A stretch of DNA of 36,712 nucleotides from Bacteriovorax sp. GTDB lineage: Bacteria; Bdellovibrionota; Bacteriovoracia; Bacteriovoracales; Bacteriovoracaceae. The stretch is taken from the NCBI GenBank assembly GCA_018060625.1, contig JAGOVS010000014.1, forward strand, positions 1 to 36,712, read 5' to 3'. A program made the translations under genes and the position numbers. Under the pieces are notes generated by a model that was given only the letters and a program-made list of their open reading frames with translations, was not told the DNA's origin and did no database searches. Below are positions 1 to 8,386 of this stretch, piece after piece. The stretch's first letter is position 1, and each line of letters starts with the position of its first letter.

Positions 1-395
1 TACCCACCACTTCTCTTCGTCTTAAAAAGCAACTTCCCTAAAAACGCTTCTACTTTCTCCCGTTGATCCCCTTGCAGCTCAATTTGTCCTTTGAACTCAT
101 TTTTAAAAGTTCCACCTGTGCCACAATGATTTTTTAATTTTTTTGCGAGATCTTCGAAATAAGGAGGATTAAAAGGAAGTTCATGAATCACTGTCACCAG
201 CTTTCCGCCGCGCTGATTCTTTTCTAATTTTATTTTGAGAGTCGTTTTTTCGGGGGTAATAGCGACGATATTGTTTAGTGATTGCTTACACTCACATGGG
301 TCTTCACCACATTTTTTGCAAAGTTTTAAATGTGATCCATCACTGGAGTAAACCAGCCTGGATCCGCTATTATTTGACGGTTTATTTTGTTTCAT
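1..395 (-). CDS. yciH: YciH/SUI1-family translation factor, nearly complete
   Basis: Read on the minus strand from ATG at 395, this gives 131 residues and then the first two bases (TA) of what is probably the stop codon, so only the last base is lost at the window edge. The N-terminus has the family's RLVYS motif, followed by a Cys-rich CKKCGEDPCEC stretch that could bind a metal. The C-terminal half is the SUI1 fold: KNHCGTGGTFK, IELQGDQREKV, and a terminal SGG like the AGG end of E. coli YciH. SUI1/eIF1-like proteins bind the small ribosomal subunit and affect start selection; the bacterial role is poorly defined. It is divergent from the sugar kinase gene with about 67 bases between. No strong ribosome binding site is seen. 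Confidence 0.85.
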   Translation of the reverse strand, partial: MKQNKPSNNSGSRLVYSSDGSHLKLCKKCGEDPCECKQSLNNIVAITPEKTTLKIKLEKNQRGGKLVTVIHELPFNPPYFEDLAKKLKNHCGTGGTFKNEFKGQIELQGDQREKVEAFLGKLLFKTKRSGG

Positions 396-462
396 TTTTG
401 CAGTCAATTGATTATTATTTTTGAATCCAAATTCATAAAATTTTAAAAGGAAAGTGACCCAG

Positions 463-1479
463 ATGGCAATTGCAAAAAACGCAGAAGAGAGAAAATACCA
501 CGTCTACGGCATTGGAAATGCGCTTGTTGATATGGAGTTTGAAGTTGAAGCGGAGTTTCTTAAAGAAGCAGGAATTGAAAAAGGTCTAATGACTTTAGTT
601 GACGAGAGTCGTCAGACGGATATTATCAATACTTTGCACGGAATTCAGCACAAGAGATCTTGTGGAGGTTCTGCGGCCAATACCATGATTGCTGTTTCTC
701 AATTTGGAGGAAAAAGTTTTTATTCATGTAAAGTGGCCAGTGATGAAGTAGGGGATTTTTATTTTAAAGATCTTATGGATAACGGAGTTGATACTAATCT
801 CTCTAGCAGCTCCCTTGAGTCTGGGATCACTGGAAAATGTATCGTTCTCATTACTCCTGATGCTGATCGCACGATGAATACCTTTTTAGGAATCACTCAA
901 ACGCTTTCACCAAAAGAATTGATGGAAGAGCAAATTAAAAATTCGCACTACGTATATATGGAAGGCTATTTAGTTGCGAGTCCAACAGGAAAAGAAGCGG
1001 CCATTAAAGCGCGTAAGATTGCTGAAGAAAATAATGTGAAAACGGCCCTCACTTTTTCAGATGTCAATATGGTCACTTATTTTGCAGAAGGATTAAGTGA
1101 GATGATTGGCAATGGCGTCGATCTGCTTTTTTGCAATGAAGCTGAAGCTTATGCTTATACTAAAACAAATACAGTGGCCGAAGCGGCCGCAGCTCTTAAA
1201 AAAATCGCTAAGGCCTTTGCCATAACACTTGGACCAAAAGGGGCCTTCTTGTTTGATGGGGATAAAGAAATTTTTGTCGTGACCACTCCTGTTCAAGCGA
1301 TTGATACCAATGGGGCAGGCGATTTATTTGCCGGTGCTTTTTTGTACGCCATTAATCACGGAATTTCTTTTGCTGAAGCCGCTAAACTTGGTTGTGCGGC
1401 CTCTTCACAACTTGTCACTCAATTTGGAGCAAGACTAAGAAAAGAGCAGGCGCTGGAAGTAAAATCAAAAGTATTATAA
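463..1479 (+). CDS. PfkB-family carbohydrate/nucleoside kinase, adenosine-kinase-like
   Basis: A ribokinase/PfkB-fold kinase of 338 residues that phosphorylates a sugar or nucleoside hydroxyl with ATP. The N-terminus has the substrate-binding GIGNALVD motif (about residues 14-21), followed by a CGGSAANT di-glycine hinge typical of adenosine kinases and related PfkB enzymes. The second PfkB signature DTNGAGD lies at residues 281-287, with the last Asp as catalytic base. The size fits the family. ATG at 463 is chosen because AAGGAAAG lies about 11 bases upstream; a GTG at 454 is in frame but sits almost on top of that site. asnS follows after 16 bases and probably shares the transcript. Adenosine is the best substrate guess, but other sugars cannot be excluded. 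Confidence 0.85.
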   Translation: MAIAKNAEERKYHVYGIGNALVDMEFEVEAEFLKEAGIEKGLMTLVDESRQTDIINTLHGIQHKRSCGGSAANTMIAVSQFGGKSFYSCKVASDEVGDFYFKDLMDNGVDTNLSSSSLESGITGKCIVLITPDADRTMNTFLGITQTLSPKELMEEQIKNSHYVYMEGYLVASPTGKEAAIKARKIAEENNVKTALTFSDVNMVTYFAEGLSEMIGNGVDLLFCNEAEAYAYTKTNTVAEAAAALKKIAKAFAITLGPKGAFLFDGDKEIFVVTTPVQAIDTNGAGDLFAGAFLYAINHGISFAEAAKLGCAASSQLVTQFGARLRKEQALEVKSKVL

Positions 1480-1495
1480 TTGAGAGGATAGACTT

Positions 1496-2908
1496 ATGAG
1501 TCGAGTGTTAGTTAAAAACATTATCGCTGAAAATCTTGTGGATCAAGAAGTAACCGTTAAAGGATGGATTCGCTCCGTTCGTAATTCAAAAAAGTTTTCT
1601 TTTCTTGTCCTTAACGATGGATCAAGTCAACATTCATTACAAATCATCGTAGATGAAGTTCTTCCTAATTATGCCGACGTAGCAGGACTTCTTTCGGGAT
1701 CTGCAGTGGCCGTCACAGGCCTACTGGTTAAAGGTGGCGGAAAAGTTCAGAGTATTGAAATGCAGGCCAAGTCTGTTGAAGTTATTGGACGAGTGGATGA
1801 AACTTACCCTCTCCAAAAGAAAGCAACTTCTTTGGAGTTTTTGCGTGAACAGGCCCATCTTCGCATTCGCACCAATACATTTGGGGCCATCATGCGAGTG
1901 CGCCACCATCTAGCAATGGCCACCCATGAGTTTTTCTCAAAGCGCGGCTTTTTTTATTTAAATTCACCTATTATTTCAGGAGTTGATGCGGAAGGGGCGG
2001 GAGAAATGTTTACCATTTCGACTTTGGCCACTGATATTACCAAATCTCCTAAAACCAAAGAGGGAAAATTAGATTTTTCTAAGGACTATTTTGGGAAAGA
2101 AACTTTTCTGGCCGTTACAGGGCAATTAGAAGGTGAGTGTTACGCCATGGGGTTGGGTTCTATCTATACTTTCGGCCCAACATTTCGCTCAGAAAATTCT
2201 AATACCACCAGACACCTTTCTGAATTTTGGATGATTGAGCCTGAAGTGGCCTTTGCCGACTTAGATGAGATCGCAGGCCTTGCCACTGATTATATTAAAT
2301 ATCTTATCAGTTATTCACTAGAGCATGCAGCGGCCGAATTAGATTTTCTTTTTTCCAGAGAAGAGTCTACGGCGCCAAAAAATCATTTAGAAGTATTAAA
2401 GCATGTTCGCGACTCAAAATTTACTCGTATCACTTACACTGAGGCCATGGAGATCTTATCTAAAGTAGATCCCAAAGTTAAAAAATTTGAGTATCCAACC
2501 ATTTGGGGGCATGAGCTGCAAACTGAACATGAGCGCTATTTAGCGGAAGAGCATTTTAAAATGCCGGTGATCGTGACGGATTACCCCAAAGAGTTTAAGG
2601 CCTTTTATATGAAGCTTAATACTGATGGAAAAACAGTTCGGGCCATGGATATTCTCGTTCCTGGAATTGGAGAAATTATTGGGGGCTCTCAAAGAGAAGA
2701 TAATCTAGAGAAGCTCACAAAAAGAATGGATGAGATGTCTATGCAGCAAGAACCGCTTTGGTGGTATTTAGATCTTCGCCGTTTTGGTTCTGTGCCTCAT
2801 GCGGGCTTTGGTCTTGGTTTTGAGCGTGCTCTTATGTATATCACGGGAGTGAATAATATTAGGGATGTTATACCTTTTCCAAGAACGCCGAAAAATTGCG
2901 ATTTTTAA
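1496..2908 (+). CDS. asnS: Asparaginyl-tRNA synthetase
   Basis: Class IIb aminoacyl-tRNA synthetase of 470 residues that charges tRNA-Asn in the cytoplasm. An N-terminal OB-fold anticodon-binding domain ([23 protein letters not shown], about residues 20-42) precedes the catalytic domain. Motif 2 is visible around residue 230 ([21 protein letters not shown]) and motif 3 near 436-462 ([15 protein letters not shown] ... [10 protein letters not shown]). The [21 protein letters not shown] sequence is characteristic of AsnRS rather than AspRS. Length matches the bacterial family (about 465). GAGAGGA lies a few bases before ATG 1496. It is followed directly by a strong hairpin terminator. Confidence 0.97.
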   Translation: MSRVLVKNIIAENLVDQEVTVKGWIRSVRNSKKFSFLVLNDGSSQHSLQIIVDEVLPNYADVAGLLSGSAVAVTGLLVKGGGKVQSIEMQAKSVEVIGRVDETYPLQKKATSLEFLREQAHLRIRTNTFGAIMRVRHHLAMATHEFFSKRGFFYLNSPIISGVDAEGAGEMFTISTLATDITKSPKTKEGKLDFSKDYFGKETFLAVTGQLEGECYAMGLGSIYTFGPTFRSENSNTTRHLSEFWMIEPEVAFADLDEIAGLATDYIKYLISYSLEHAAAELDFLFSREESTAPKNHLEVLKHVRDSKFTRITYTEAMEILSKVDPKVKKFEYPTIWGHELQTEHERYLAEEHFKMPVIVTDYPKEFKAFYMKLNTDGKTVRAMDILVPGIGEIIGGSQREDNLEKLTKRMDEMSMQQEPLWWYLDLRRFGSVPHAGFGLGFERALMYITGVNNIRDVIPFPRTPKNCDF

Positions 2909-2922
2909 AAAAGATTTTATGA

Positions 2923-2958
2923 AGGCCGACCTCTTTAAAGAGGTCGGCCTTTTTTTTT
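2923..2958 (+). terminator. Rho-independent terminator of asnS
   Basis: A perfect 14+14 base palindrome (AGGCCGACCTCTTT then AAAGAGGTCGGCCT), in practice a 12-bp GC-rich stem, runs from 2923 to 2950 and is followed by an uninterrupted T run to 2958. It ends the kinase-asnS transcript. The opposing ricT-like gene stops at 2957, and on the minus strand a weaker T-rich stretch follows the same stem after about ten bases, so it may also slow transcription from that side. Confidence 0.93.
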
Positions 2959-4312
2959 AATTTGTTGGTTTATTGCCGCTCGAGTTGTTACCTCGAGGCC
3001 GTCGGCGCTGATTAGAGTGACGTGATTGATTTCGGTTATTATTCTGATCATTTTGAGCAGGTCTTTGATTTTGCTTGGAATGATCGTGTTTGGGGTTTTT
3101 TAAGTCTTTTGACTCCGCTTGAAAGGTATCCTCGAACTCTTCAAAGTTATCATTTCTTTTAATGAATTCAGCATCTTTTTCATTGAGTGCTTTTTCTTTA
3201 GTCGCAATGGAATTGTGCTCTAAAAACGTTTCAGAGCGTGCCTGGTCTTCGGCCGTCATTCCGATGACGGCCTGAGTTTCATTGATAATATTATCGAAGT
3301 ATTCAGGGAATTTATAATCATTTCCAAGATCTGATTCTCTGCCTTTATATTGGTTAACAGCATAGCGTCTTCTGATTCCGGTATCTGTGAGCATTTCAAA
3401 TTGTTCAACTAAGATATTCAGCTTTTGAACTTTTCCTTTGTCCCCGCCAACCGTGCGGATAAAAGAGCCTTCACGAGGGAGGTTTTTCCTTTTGTCAGTA
3501 TAGACATCATCTTCATAACGAATACAGCATTTGATTTGTCCACAAACGCCATTGAGTTTCGTTGGGATTAGGGCAAGGTTTTGATTTTTTGCCATTTTAA
3601 TAGAGACGTTACCGTAATTTTTTAAAAAGGTAGAGCAACAAGTTTGCAGACCACAGGCACCTACGGAGCCCAGAGCTGCAGCTCTATCGCGAACAGAGAT
3701 TTGGCGAAGTTCGATGCGCATTTTTAATTCATAGACTAAATCTTTAACAAGGTCTCTAAAGTCTACTCTGGCCGGGGCATTGAAATAGAAGACGGCCTTT
3801 TTCCCAAATTGGGTAAATTCGACGTGAGTGAGAACCATGTCTAATTGGTAGCGCTCAATGAGGTGAATGCAGATGACTTCTGCCTTTTTTTCAGAATCAC
3901 GGAATTCAATTTGTGCTTGAATATCTTCTGGGCCTGCAACTTTAGCGATGGAGCGCACGGGAAGCATCGATTTATTAAATTGAACTTCATAGGGAAACGA
4001 GTTGATATAGCCAACAGTGATTCCTCGATCGCTCATGGCAAGAACTTTCTGGCCATAAGAAAATCGTCTTTTTCCAACGAGAAAAGGAAAAGATCTGGCA
4101 TTTCCGGGGAATCGAACTCGAACCATGGTCAGGAGTTCACCTTCTTTAAAACGAGAACTCTCTTTATCTTCAACTTCTTTTTGTTCTTCTTCACTTGAAA
4201 AACGAAGAGACTCGTCGTTTGAAGAATCATCGTTAAAAGTATCGTTGTTGTCTATGATTTCAATTTCTAGGCCCTCTTCAAGGTCCTGTTGATTACTTGG
4301 GCTCAGTTGCAT
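2957..4312 (-). CDS. ricT: PSP1-domain protein, RicT/YaaT-like
   Basis: 451 residues. The core (about 60-330) is the PSP1 domain of the B. subtilis YaaT/RicT family, with the diagnostic CGLQTCCSTFL and GQIKCCIRYEDD segments joined by IKMAKNQNLALIPTK. Six cysteines are visible (C220, C225, C226, C257, C262, C263); in B. subtilis the RicA-RicF-RicT complex carries iron-sulfur clusters and affects RNase Y activity and phosphorelays. It follows tmk and holB on the same strand, as in many bacteria. Unusual parts are a very acidic N-terminal extension (residues 1-55) and a C-terminal tail rich in Asn, Gln and Arg (about 405-451) that could bind RNA. The function in this lineage is unknown. Confidence 0.88.
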   Translation of the reverse strand: MQLSPSNQQDLEEGLEIEIIDNNDTFNDDSSNDESLRFSSEEEQKEVEDKESSRFKEGELLTMVRVRFPGNARSFPFLVGKRRFSYGQKVLAMSDRGITVGYINSFPYEVQFNKSMLPVRSIAKVAGPEDIQAQIEFRDSEKKAEVICIHLIERYQLDMVLTHVEFTQFGKKAVFYFNAPARVDFRDLVKDLVYELKMRIELRQISVRDRAAALGSVGACGLQTCCSTFLKNYGNVSIKMAKNQNLALIPTKLNGVCGQIKCCIRYEDDVYTDKRKNLPREGSFIRTVGGDKGKVQKLNILVEQFEMLTDTGIRRRYAVNQYKGRESDLGNDYKFPEYFDNIINETQAVIGMTAEDQARSETFLEHNSIATKEKALNEKDAEFIKRNDNFEEFEDTFQAESKDLKNPKHDHSKQNQRPAQNDQNNNRNQSRHSNQRRRPRGNNSSGNKPTN

Positions 4313-4327
4313 ATGTTATTTCACTAT

Positions 4328-4349
4328 TCGTTAAAGTATCGTTAAATAC
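4328..4349. repeat. Tandem 11-base imperfect repeat upstream of ricT-like gene
   Basis: Two adjacent copies, TCGTTAAAGTA and TCGTTAAATAC, share their first eight bases and lie 16-37 bases before the ricT-like start codon, inside the 100-base gap after holB. The position could suit an operator or a leader element, but the repeat is short and AT-rich and could be chance. Confidence 0.3.
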
Positions 4350-4412
4350 TAAATATTATTTCGTTTTTTGCCTTTTTTGTCTAGGCCCGTGGCATAAGAA
4401 TATGGGGAGTTT

Positions 4413-5132
4413 TCAAGGGAAAAATACAGACAGTCTAGAAACTTTAGAATTATTAAAGGCGCTGGATTTTTCATAGGCCGAAAGAGCGTCAAGGAGATCA
4501 CTTAAACTTTGGAAAGAGTCGTTGGGGGCCCTTGAAGCAACTGTCGTTAAGTGTTCACTGATTTTTGACTCAATAAATGCCTTTTCTTCATGGGCACTGG
4601 CCTCTTTGGCCGCCTTGAGTTGTTGAATTAAATCTTGTGGATTCTGAATGTTTAATCCAAAAGTGGGAGAGGTCTGTTTTCCCTCAAGGGAAGTTATTTT
4701 GAGTTTGACAGCACGACTTGCGACAGTAGGAAGAATGGACGAATCATGAGGGGCGAGAAGGAAGAGACAATATTCACTTCCTAATTCTTCAAAAACTTTA
4801 AGAAGTTTGTTTGATACAATGACTGAGAGATCTTGAGCATCAAAAATGAAAATAAACTTTTTAGGAAGTTTTAGCGGGCGATAATGAATAAAATGTAAAA
4901 ACGATTTAATGGCCGGAGAGTCTACTTTGTATTCATTGGATTTGTCATCTTTATGGACTTTTAAAATATCGGGGTGGTCAGCAAGGGGAGTGATTTTTTT
5001 TATAAAACTCTCAACCCATTCTTCGGGCGAAAGAGTGTTTGCTTGATACGTGAGCAAGTAGAGAGAGGCAAGAAGGCCATCTTGGTATTTATGGAAAAGA
5101 GTCGTTATAAGTCTTTCATCAAGATGATTCAT
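4413..5132 (-). CDS. holB: DNA polymerase III delta-prime-like subunit (short, no P-loop)
   Basis: A 239-residue protein resembling part of the clamp-loader delta-prime/AAA+ fold. The stretch PKKFIFIFDAQDLSVIVSNK followed by LLKVFEELG (about residues 91-118) corresponds to the conserved 'DAE.l...a.NALLKtLEEP' segment, and LPTVASRAVKLKI to the 'SRc..i.f' segment. It is shorter than typical HolB (about 330) and no Walker A motif is seen, consistent with a non-hydrolysing clamp-loader subunit, but more reduced than usual. It overlaps the end of tmk by four bases (ATGA), so translation is probably coupled, and ricT follows. The tmk-holB-ricT order supports the call. Confidence 0.75.
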   Translation of the reverse strand: MNHLDERLITTLFHKYQDGLLASLYLLTYQANTLSPEEWVESFIKKITPLADHPDILKVHKDDKSNEYKVDSPAIKSFLHFIHYRPLKLPKKFIFIFDAQDLSVIVSNKLLKVFEELGSEYCLFLLAPHDSSILPTVASRAVKLKITSLEGKQTSPTFGLNIQNPQDLIQQLKAAKEASAHEEKAFIESKISEHLTTVASRAPNDSFQSLSDLLDALSAYEKSSAFNNSKVSRLSVFFP

Positions 5133-5827
5133 TCTTCAAAAGACTCGGTTTTGCTGTTGATAAGTTTTTCCATTGTTCCAAGAATTAAGTGAGTGACTTG
5201 ATCTAAACTTCCTTCAGCGTCGAGTTTTAAGATACGATGAGGGAAAAGCTCATGCATTAGATCATAACCTACCACTAATTTTTTATAAAATTCAACTCCC
5301 TTGGCTTCAAAATAATCTTTGGGAGCATTTCGCATTTTTTGTCTTTTCTCAGAAGTCTCAACATCAATTCGCAAATAAAAAGTAAGATGAGGAACTAAAT
5401 TAAGCGGAAAAATGTTGTGAATTTCTAATACCTCGGCGACTCCTAGACCTCTCGCATGTCCTTGATAAACTAAAGAGCTGTCGATATAACGATCACAAAT
5501 GATAACGGTATTTGGAGTAGAGAGCTCCTTCATAATGACTTCAGTGAGAAGCTGAGATCGTGAAGCAGCAAATAAATGGGCCTCAGCAAGGGGGGTGATT
5601 TCGGTTTTTGTTTCCAAAATCGCCGAACGCAATTTTTCACCAAAGGGAGTCCCGCCTGGTTCACGTAAAATGAGAACGCGGAAATGTCTCTCTTCGAGAT
5701 ATGTTTTAAGTCTTGTTATTTGAGTTGATTTTCCTGCCCCTTCAATTCCTTCAAAGCTTAAAAAGAATGACCCCGGAAAGGCCGGCGCACGAAACGAGTT
5801 TAAGAGTTCGTGAGTTATCTCTTTCAT
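5129..5827 (-). CDS. tmk: Thymidylate kinase
   Basis: Phosphorylates dTMP to dTDP with ATP. The P-loop GIEGAGKST lies at residues 27-35, the REPGGT dTMP-binding motif shortly after, and CDRYIDSSLVYQG with the DR(Y) motif at about 113-126. At 232 residues it is slightly longer than usual because of about 20 extra N-terminal residues before the first strand (FFLSFEG). The ATG at 5827 is preceded by a TAGGAT-like binding site. It begins the minus-strand run tmk-holB-ricT, with a 68-base gap from the upstream GYF-domain gene. Confidence 0.96.
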   Translation of the reverse strand: MKEITHELLNSFRAPAFPGSFFLSFEGIEGAGKSTQITRLKTYLEERHFRVLILREPGGTPFGEKLRSAILETKTEITPLAEAHLFAASRSQLLTEVIMKELSTPNTVIICDRYIDSSLVYQGHARGLGVAEVLEIHNIFPLNLVPHLTFYLRIDVETSEKRQKMRNAPKDYFEAKGVEFYKKLVVGYDLMHELFPHRILKLDAEGSLDQVTHLILGTMEKLINSKTESFEE

Positions 5828-5895
5828 AATGATCCTATGATAAAATGTTTCTGGAGAACTTTACCAAAAAATCAAGCGATAGAGCAAGGATTCCC

Positions 5896-7050
5896 TTAGT
5901 GAGAGACCTCTTGATTGAAGAGAGTGTCATTTTCAGTTGGGGAAGTAGGTTCTCCGGCATTATTATAATTTTCTTTTGAAACTTGAGACCTCACAGGGTC
6001 TAACTCCATGGGCGCCACATTATCGTAAAAGTAATTAGTGTCGTCAACGGTGCTTCCTTCAGGAGAGGCAGAGCTATCTCGAAATTTTTGCGAGTCCATA
6101 AAGGATTTTTTTGCAGCTGGGCGAACGGGATGCAAGGCTCTTGTTTTGAACTTTTCGGCCCGTCCTTGATCGTTGATGCCATTGTCTCGTTTTGGTGGAT
6201 CATTTTTGGGAATAGAAAAATCTTGAGTTGATTCAACGGGAGTGAGCATCTCTGCTTGCTCACCAAGACTTGAGGTCTTCTCAAGGCCTAAGGGTGAGCT
6301 TAGATGGGACTTAATAGACATGAGAAAATAAAAGATTCCTACAAGAGAAGCAAAAAAAAGCCATTTGTAGACAGATGTAGAGTGGGCCTTTTTCGTCATC
6401 TCTTCTTGATAAGAGAGACTGTGCTCTCTTTCAATTGTTTTTCCGCGTTTGAGATTCCCCAAAAAAGCAAAAGAAGTCATGGCCTCTGTGGCACTTCCTA
6501 GGTCGTGAACGTGAGTTGATGGTTTGTTAATGACATCCTCATTAGGCATGCTTGGAAGTTGATTACTGGCCTTAAGGGATCTTCGATCGAGTTCATCAAC
6601 TTGAAAGAGTTTTATCCACGAATGGCCGGCATTAAAAGAGACCATGTCACTTAAAAGGACTTCTTTATGATCGACCATTTCTAAAAGCTTGGCCTTGGTG
6701 AAGGGGCCATTTTTTTGCCCTTTTTGAAGGACATAAAATGTAGTGCTCTCTTCTTCTGTAAGTGAATGAGTGGAGACAAGTTGAGGTTTTCTTCTCTGGA
6801 ATGAGGGATGCTCATAAAGGCTTCGCCATTCTATAGAGTCAATATTTTTAATAAAGTAATCTTTTGCTTCATCTTCATGCTCGAAAACATAGGCCTTTAG
6901 ATCAAAAAAGGAAATGAATCCAAGGGAAGATCGCTCATCTTTGATTTCATAGATATGTTCGCGATTCTTTATTGTGTTTAAAATTTCTTTTTCAGAAAAA
7001 ATAATATCTTTAAGATATGTTTGTAAAACAGCTAAGTTGTTGGAGGCCAT
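5896..7050 (-). CDS. Membrane-anchored GYF-domain protein of unknown function
   Basis: 384 residues. A GYF_2-like module is visible at about residues 104-158 (FYVLQKGQKNGPFTKAKLLEMV ... SDMVSF ... WIKLFQ), the kind found in bacterial membrane proteins and thought to bind proline-rich or other peptides. A single transmembrane helix (YKWLFFASLVGIFYFLMSI) follows at about 233-251. The C-terminal 130 residues are hydrophilic and low in complexity, rich in Ser, Pro, Asp and Asn, and probably extracytoplasmic. An N-terminal region (1-100) contains an EHEDEAKDYFIKNIDSIEW segment with no clear homologue. AGGAA sits eight bases before the ATG. It lies upstream of tmk on the same strand. No function can be assigned. 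Confidence 0.75.
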   Translation of the reverse strand: MASNNLAVLQTYLKDIIFSEKEILNTIKNREHIYEIKDERSSLGFISFFDLKAYVFEHEDEAKDYFIKNIDSIEWRSLYEHPSFQRRKPQLVSTHSLTEEESTTFYVLQKGQKNGPFTKAKLLEMVDHKEVLLSDMVSFNAGHSWIKLFQVDELDRRSLKASNQLPSMPNEDVINKPSTHVHDLGSATEAMTSFAFLGNLKRGKTIEREHSLSYQEEMTKKAHSTSVYKWLFFASLVGIFYFLMSIKSHLSSPLGLEKTSSLGEQAEMLTPVESTQDFSIPKNDPPKRDNGINDQGRAEKFKTRALHPVRPAAKKSFMDSQKFRDSSASPEGSTVDDTNYFYDNVAPMELDPVRSQVSKENYNNAGEPTSPTENDTLFNQEVSH

Positions 7051-7131
7051 TTTTATTATTCCTGATGCATATCCATTGTTTGGATGGTTGTACTCAGGTG
7101 TTTATCGGCAATAAGTATATAAAATTGAGAG

Positions 7132-7158
7132 AAAAAAGGTCGGTTCGAAAACCGACCT
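7132..7158 (-). terminator. Rho-independent terminator after the frameshifted outer-membrane gene
   Basis: On the minus strand AGGTCGGTT-TTCG-AACCGACCT forms a nine-pair stem with a four-base loop (7137-7158), followed by TTTTTT (7132-7137). It sits 13 bases beyond the restored stop codon at 7171, which supports the idea that the gene originally ended there and not at 7278. Confidence 0.88.
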
Positions 7159-7170
7159 AATAAGTAAAGA

Positions 7171-8120
7171 TTAAAGAGAGAGATCTAAGTAAATGGCCAA
7201 TTCAGGGTAGCTTGCTTTCTTAGAAAAGAGGCTTTTACTGTCAGAAGCGTGGATGATGTCACTACCAAGCTCGAAAGTTATAGAAGCATTTTTGTTGTGG
7301 GCATAAGTAACCCCAACATAGTGTTCGAAATAATCATCTTGCCCGTAAGTAAAGTCAGCAGAGTGGTAATACTTGAGTTGATAGTAGGGGTAAATTTGTC
7401 ATTTAGGGCATAACTTAAGTAAGCAAGGTTCATTTCATGAGTAATGCTCAACTCATTTTTAACCCCAGGCTTGCTCCAGTTTGACGTATTAATATTGATG
7501 TCGTCATTGAACATATAAGAGAGCTTCTCTGTCAGTTGTAAATTGATGGTCGGGATAAGTTCAAGTCCATGTTCCCAAGTAGAAGCTGTTGATTTTTTTG
7601 GGTCGTTATAGAGGTATTGAACAAATAATGAACCACTATGGGTTCCATAAGTTTTCGACAGAGTCGCAAAGGCTCGGTAATTTCCATAGACGTCAGGAGA
7701 AACACTATTGTTAAAATCTCTTCTTCCCACACCGGCGTCTAGCTTTAGGCCATGCTCTTTTTCTACAAGAAGATTTTTTCTCGTCACTGTAAATAACGAT
7801 CGGTAGTAGTTATTAATAAAACTTCGGCGTCCAGGGGCCGGTTGATCTGAGTATTTGAATTCTCCAGTGGCCAACACTTGCCAATTTTCATTTGGTTTAT
7901 AGATCAGCGTTGGGTTGTGCATAATTTTAATATCGCCTATCGCGTGATCATCTTCATTGGCACTTTCTACATCTCTTCTCACGAAGTAATATTCTCCATG
8001 ATAACTTGCGGAAAAATGATCTTTTAAATACTTTAAACTTTCTTCTGAGGAAGGCATGCTTTGAGCAAAAGTCTCTCCAGAAAGAATGATGGCGGTGACG
8101 AGTAAAATCTTTGCGTACAT
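7171..8120 (-). pseudogene. Outer-membrane beta-barrel-like protein, disrupted by a one-base frameshift
   Basis: A secreted protein with an 18-20 residue signal peptide (MYAKILLVTAIILSGETFA) and alternating, aromatic-rich strands typical of outer-membrane barrels. The uninterrupted frame stops at 7278 after 280 residues, and its last ~35 residues (after NDKFTPTIN) are Thr/Leu/Met-rich and unlike the rest. Reading in the next frame from the AAATTT run near 7391-7397 instead gives YPYYQLKYYHSADFTYGQDD and continues with barrel-like sequence to a TAA at 7171-7173, next to a terminator. Adding one base would give about 316 residues. So a base is missing, by mutation or sequencing error. AGGGG lies eight bases before the ATG at 8120. 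Homologues not recognised. Confidence 0.75.
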
Positions 8121-8386
8121 TGAAATGGCCCCTCTGTTTTGGCGTTATGCGCTTAATATTTATATTGCAATGTGTATTACGTAGTCATTTTCAGTTAAGA
8201 AATGAAAGGTCATTGTTATGCTTTTTACTCAAGAATACAACGCTCTCTTGAAAGGGTGACAAAAAAACTTCACAAATGTAAGAACTGGTAAGAAATGAGA
8301 GAAAAAGTGAGCCTTTGCCTTTTTTTTAATGCTCTTTTGATAGGCCACAGTGACAAGCTGGCCCTGGTCTGCGATTCTTGAGATCT

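Noticed and set aside
7385..7400. Programmed -1 frameshift in the outer-membrane gene
   Set aside because: The zero-frame codons AAA TTT ACC do not make a canonical X-XXY-YYZ slippery site, and no strong downstream structure is obvious. A missing base is simpler.
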